Part shown: positions 60,950 through 64,000 of the stretch, one piece after another
Layout of the letters: each line of letters begins with the position of its first letter
Numbering within the stretch: the first letter of the stretch is position 1
Source of the DNA: Oceanobacillus chungangensis
GTDB lineage: Bacteria > Bacillota > Bacilli > Bacillales > Amphibacillaceae
Direction: 5' to 3'
NCBI RefSeq assembly: GCF_003369565.1
Contig: NZ_PIOD01000003.1
Span: 62,001 to 126,000 of the forward strand
DNA: 64,000 nt
Translations under genes and position numbers: made by a program
The notes under the pieces: generated by a model
Told to the model about the DNA's origin: nothing
Database searches by the model: none
The model's input: only the letters and a program-made list of their open reading frames with translations

Positions 60950-61298
60950 TAGAATCATCTCCTTTAGCTTCAATAACACCATTCAAGCTCTTTACAATGC
61001 TTTTCCATTCAATAACAAGTAAATCAAAGACTTCCTTACCCGTTTCACTTAGCAAATAATATTTTCTCGGTCTTGCTTCATTTGTATCCCATTTACTATC
61101 AAGTATTCCTTGCTTTTCCAGTCTTCTTAGCAACGGATATAACGTTCCTGGCTCAACCTGTACTCCCTTTTCACTGAGTAGCGTTACTAGGGAATAACCA
61201 TACTGTGGTTCCGAAAGCTGACTAAGCACAGCAATCGTGATTGTTCCACGCCTTAATTCCTGCATCAACTTTTCCAAATGCTCATTTGCATCGCTCAT
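60936..61298 (-). CDS. PadR family transcriptional regulator (pair 3)
   Basis: The 120-residue protein has MQELRRGTITIAVLSQL, QYGYSLVTLLSEKGVQVEPGTLYPLLRRL and the wing DTNEARPRKYYLLSETGKEV, all typical of PadR. The N-terminal helix (MSDANEHLEKL) may help dimerise. It starts at ATG 61298 after AGGAGTTGATC and is coupled to the HAAS gene. An inverted repeat upstream (61315-61345) is a likely operator. Confidence 0.9.
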   Translation of the reverse strand: MSDANEHLEKLMQELRRGTITIAVLSQLSEPQYGYSLVTLLSEKGVQVEPGTLYPLLRRLEKQGILDSKWDTNEARPRKYYLLSETGKEVFDLLVIEWKSIVKSLNGVIEAKGDDSNGTD

Positions 61299-61314
61299 AT
61301 GATCAACTCCTGAA

Positions 61315-61345
61315 TACAGTATAGTGTATGACGCACACTATTGTA
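61315..61345 (-). promoter_or_regulatory. Inverted repeat before PadR pair 3
   Basis: TACAGTATAGTGT and ACACTATTGTA are complementary with a two-base gap in one arm, centred about 32 bp upstream of the PadR start. Confidence 0.6.
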
Positions 61346-61462
61346 AAGTGCATAATAATATATTTTTTTTATTATTTTTTAAAAAGTTGATTCTGCAGAC
61401 ATTAACGGGATTATGGTATTATTGTTACTAACGATACGGATATCCATGAGAGGAGGAGAATA

Positions 61463-61915
61463 ATGCAAATTTATGTAGATGCTGATGCTTGTCCAGTTAA
61501 AAATATAATAATCGAGGAAGGAACTCGGTTAGAAATTCCGGTTACATTAGTCACGAGCATTTCGCATTATTCTAATGCAGAGCAGCCAACTGGTATAGAA
61601 ACAATTTATGTGGATACTGGGGCTGAAGCTGCAGACTACCGAATTATGAAGCTTGCCAAAAAGGGAGACATCATCATTACGCAGGATTATGGACTTGCAT
61701 CATTAGGACTCTCAAAGGGATGTGCCGTCCTTCATCATAAAGGATTTACTTATACAAACGATAATATAGATCAGCTTTTGCAAACGCGATACTTAAGCGC
61801 GATGGCCCGGAAAAGCGGCAAACGAACAAAAGGACCGAAGCCCTTTACTGATGAGGATCGCATGAAGTTTAGGAAACTTTTTTTACAGACAATATCCAAG
61901 TTGCAAAATTCCTAA
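61463..61915 (+). CDS. YaiI/YqxD family protein (DUF188)
   Basis: The 150-residue protein has the NYN/PIN-like DUF188 pattern: [20 protein letters not shown] with acidic residues, [36 protein letters not shown] and a basic tail [20 protein letters not shown]. The family may be nucleases, but this is unproven. GAGAGGAGGAGAATA precedes the ATG. It is a single gene divergent from the PadR pair. Confidence 0.88.
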   Translation: MQIYVDADACPVKNIIIEEGTRLEIPVTLVTSISHYSNAEQPTGIETIYVDTGAEAADYRIMKLAKKGDIIITQDYGLASLGLSKGCAVLHHKGFTYTNDNIDQLLQTRYLSAMARKSGKRTKGPKPFTDEDRMKFRKLFLQTISKLQNS

Positions 61916-62000
61916 CCATGGAGAAAACTGGGCAAAGGAGAAGACAATCCGGCCCTTTTCTATTTCTTCCACTTTTTTGGCACCGAAATCTACTTGATTT

Positions 62001-62040
62001 TAAAAACATCCTTGCAGCAAAAGAACTTTCCTTCAAGGAT
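62001..62040 (-). terminator. Terminator-like hairpin after the decayed spore-lytic gene
   Basis: ATCCTTG (62008-62014) pairs with CAAGGAT (62034-62040); on the minus strand GTTTTTAAAA follows. Confidence 0.6.
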
Positions 62041-62050
62041 GATCTATTTT

Positions 62051-62339
62051 CTATATCTTTCTATTTCTAAAATTAAGTTGCAATACAGGCCCATTTTCAG
62101 GAAACGGACTATCTAATACCCAATAACTAGATCCTCTTAATCCACATTCTTTAACCACTTCATATTTTGCTAGTATACTTCGCGCATCCTCAAACCAAAC
62201 TTCCTCTGAGATTACTAATGTTTGACCAACAACGAGTACATTTGGATTGTTAAACTGATTAACTAATACCATTTGATTTTGTATCATAAAGCAGTGCTAT
62301 CTGCCATAAAGATTCCTCACTGTTTACTACATGGATTTG
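62051..62339 (-). pseudogene. Remnant of a LysM-GH18 spore cortex-lytic enzyme (SleL/YaaH type)
   Basis: On the minus strand the first codons after position 62339 read QIHVVNSEESLWQIALLYD, an N-terminal LysM repeat. After a frameshift the frame continues QMVLVNQFNNPNVLVVGQTL, the end of the LysM, and then jumps directly to VWFEDARSILAKYEVVKECG and LRGSSYWVLDSPFPEN, which match the extreme C-terminus of SleL/YaaH-type GH18 enzymes. About 300 residues, including the catalytic barrel, are missing, and the expected start codon is CAG. So it is an inactive remnant with an internal deletion. A GGGGGGAG RBS is still present. Confidence 0.75.
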
Positions 62340-62622
62340 CTGAACTCCCCCCAGTTATCTACATATCATGGTATTCAATGAAACACTTTGATATGTAATA
62401 TTTCTATTAAAGGTAAATCAATCTTGGTTACTGTTAATATCATGTTTCCCCACTCAATTGCTTCTTGTACTTCACTTTTATTATCATGCGTTTCTTCCTG
62501 GTGTTCACGTAATTAACCCTCGAGATCTTACGTGCTTCTTCTCAATGATCTTGCAATTCAGTCACATTGTCAGGTGTTCTTTCCCGTGTCCTCTTCATGA
62601 TTTTACATGTTCTTAATAAGTA
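62340..62622. other. About 280 bases with degenerate coding traces
   Basis: On the minus strand frames near 62390-62560 give short runs such as EEDTGKNT and EETHDNKSEVQEAIEWGN broken by stops and shifts, consistent with a decayed gene, but I cannot identify it. Confidence 0.3.
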
Positions 62623-62661
62623 AACAAAAACCACGCTACTTACATTAAAATAATAGCGTGG
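62623..62661 (-). terminator. Intrinsic terminator after helD
   Basis: AACCACGCTA (62629-62638) pairs with TAGCGTGG (62654-62661, flanked by TGGTT); on the minus strand the stem is followed by TTTTTG. Confidence 0.8.
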
Positions 62662-62726
62662 TGGTTTCGATATATTTATTAAAAGCAAATAGTTCAAGGA
62701 TAAGTATATTCCAAGCCTTCTAAAAT

Positions 62727-64000
62727 CTACTCTACTACATCGTATTTATCTTTTTGAACTTCTTTAATAAATCGACAAGGTTCGTTAAAGCTTAAAATAG
62801 AAAGCTCATGCATTGCTCTCGTACAGGCCGTATAGAAAAGCGTACGGTCTGACTCTTGTCCATAGTGCTCTTCGGATGCATCGGGAATAATAACAGCGTC
62901 AAACTCAATACCCTTTGCTAAATAAACAGGCAATACCAATATTCCCTTTTCAAAAGCATATGTTTCCTCCGTTATTTTTCTTACACTCACTTTATCCTGC
63001 AGCAAATGAACGATCTCTTCGCTTTCTTTTAATGTCTTGCAGATGACCGCGACGGTTTCATAGCCTTTTTCCTTGAATTCTTGAATATTAGTTGTCAGTT
63101 TTTCTGCTAAGTCATCCTGCTCACTAAGTATGCTAAGCTGTGGTTTGCTTCCATCTCGGTTAAAAGGCTCAATCAAAGTCCCGCCTGGTGCGAAATACTT
63201 TGTGAACTCGACAATTTGTTTAGTCGATCGATAGCTTTTTGTTAATGTAATTCTTTCCGTACTTCCTTTTTCAGTTTCCGGAACAAGGGGATTTTCCTTT
63301 GTAATATGCGAATAGATCGCCTGGTTAATATCACCGAGTAACGTCATTCTTGTGTAAGGGAATACCTCCTTTATGTAAGCAAATTGGAATGCAGAGTAAT
63401 CCTGTGCCTCATCAATAATTAATTGGCGGACAGAGCGGTCATGGACGTTTCCAAGCAGCTTTTCTTTAAAATATAAATATGGTGTCGCATCTTCCCATGT
63501 TAAAAACAGACGCGATAAATTAGTGGCAGTTTGCTCGCTTATTTCCTCCCATCCCTCTGGAGCAACAGGTGGAATCCACTCAGCAAATAACTTCTTGTAG
63601 GTCGCAAGTATATGAACAAATTCCAGTCGCTTTACACGCCTTCTGATTGTTGCAAAGGCTCGTTTTACTACTTGCCTACGTAATATTTCTTCTTCATCCT
63701 CAGCATTTTGATCTTCATTTTGTTGATAAGCATTCATATAATCTTCTTTATCGAGTAACTCCGCTTCCTCGATTACCCAGTCCTCATCTTTTTCTAACTG
63801 TTGAATTTGCCGCAGTTCTTGCAGAAGCCATTTTGAAACGAGCTCCATTTTATTTGGTATGCTTATTTCTTTGTCCAATGAATAAAAATAATCGCTAATT
63901 CGCTTTTTAGAAATAAGCATGCTCCCACGAAACGTAATATTTCTGAATTGAATTGCCTCATCGTTCAAGTAAGAAATGAATTGATTAATCATCTGTTTAA
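62727..64000 (-). CDS. helD: HelD-type UvrD-like helicase, RNA polymerase recycling factor (C-terminal part)
   Basis: The frame is open through the right edge, so only the last 423 or so residues are seen; HelD is about 770 residues. The visible part contains Walker B RQLIIDEAQDYSAFQFAYIKE (start of that stretch), motif III TLLGDINQAIYS, motif IV ITLTKSYRSTKQIVEFT, and the C-terminal motifs VLPVYLAKGIEFDAVIIPD and LFYTACTRAMHELSIL. A charged linker with an acidic run (EDQNAEDEEEIL) is present. HelD releases stalled RNA polymerase from DNA in B. subtilis. A UvrD/PcrA helicase is less likely, given the coiled-coil insertion and motif spacing. Confidence 0.85.
   Translation of the reverse strand, partial: KQMINQFISYLNDEAIQFRNITFRGSMLISKKRISDYFYSLDKEISIPNKMELVSKWLLQELRQIQQLEKDEDWVIEEAELLDKEDYMNAYQQNEDQNAEDEEEILRRQVVKRAFATIRRRVKRLEFVHILATYKKLFAEWIPPVAPEGWEEISEQTATNLSRLFLTWEDATPYLYFKEKLLGNVHDRSVRQLIIDEAQDYSAFQFAYIKEVFPYTRMTLLGDINQAIYSHITKENPLVPETEKGSTERITLTKSYRSTKQIVEFTKYFAPGGTLIEPFNRDGSKPQLSILSEQDDLAEKLTTNIQEFKEKGYETVAVICKTLKESEEIVHLLQDKVSVRKITEETYAFEKGILVLPVYLAKGIEFDAVIIPDASEEHYGQESDRTLFYTACTRAMHELSILSFNEPCRFIKEVQKDKYDVVE

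Overview
The window reads as a low-GC, spore-forming member of the Bacillaceae, most like Oceanobacillus, Virgibacillus or a close relative. This rests on family composition (CotF-type coat protein, YfhD, YueI, YpgR/CvfC, YisP, YkvR, YjoB, HelD, a GH18/LysM spore-lytic remnant), strong GGAGG-type ribosome binding sites with many GTG/TTG starts, and intrinsic terminators after most transcription units. The genus is an inference; no rRNA is present.

Layout. 1-6.0 kb: small housekeeping or stress genes (coat protein, AIM24, YfhD, YueI, a frameshifted phosphoribosyltransferase, a zinc ribbon, a PfpI-type protein, YpgR). 6.2-8.9 kb: a 5'-truncated DUF4097 gene, the pantothenate uptake pair yhdT-panF and a lone tRNA-Ala(GGC). 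9.1-13.4 kb: a thiamine salvage region with two TPP riboswitches, one before thiW and one before tenA-thiD-thiM-thiE. 13.4-20.9 kb: a GNAT, a TetR-controlled ABC exporter, a MerR/TipAS regulator, a PadR-HAAS-membrane operon and a 14-TM drug exporter. 21.1-31.2 kb: a collagen-like protein, a small membrane protein whose RBS sits in a hairpin, a BCCT transporter, yisP, an MFS exporter, a second PadR-HAAS pair and an AlaX editing protein, followed by about 0.9 kb without a convincing gene.

31.4-45.3 kb: the threonine operon hom-thrC-thrB, argF behind two ARG boxes, a thiol-stress group (RclA-like reductase, YodB-like HxlR regulator, SpxH-like DsbA protein), a MATE exporter, an RlmI-like methyltransferase, an aminotransferase and hisC. 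45.5-52.6 kb: a frameshifted alpha/beta hydrolase, YjoB-like AAA protein, DUF2935 protein, a GntR-ABC operon and two GNATs. 52.9-59.3 kb looks like a resistance patch: an APH-fold kinase with a short upstream ORF, a Cd/Zn/Pb P-type ATPase with a CmtR-like sensor, a CzcO-type flavoprotein and an HXXEE membrane protein. 59.4-64 kb: maa, a third PadR-HAAS pair, YaiI, a decayed spore-lytic gene and the C-terminal part of helD running off the right edge.

Three non-coding patterns cut across this layout. First, dispersed MITE-like repeats with degenerate inverted ends and a structured core occur five times, one of them a remnant (plus a doubtful sixth trace). Second, boxes reading ATATCRGC are spaced 20-21 bp apart at three intergenic loci, including an array with an almost exact 40-bp period. 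Third, both TPP leaders contain a downstream copy complementary to the 5' strand of the aptamer that overlaps an RBS-masking stem, suggesting a shared anti-sequestor design. Regulatory dyads are visible for TetR, MerR, GntR, ArgR, CmtR-like and PadR regulators. Two genes are broken in A-homopolymers, which may be real mutations, slippage sites or sequence errors.
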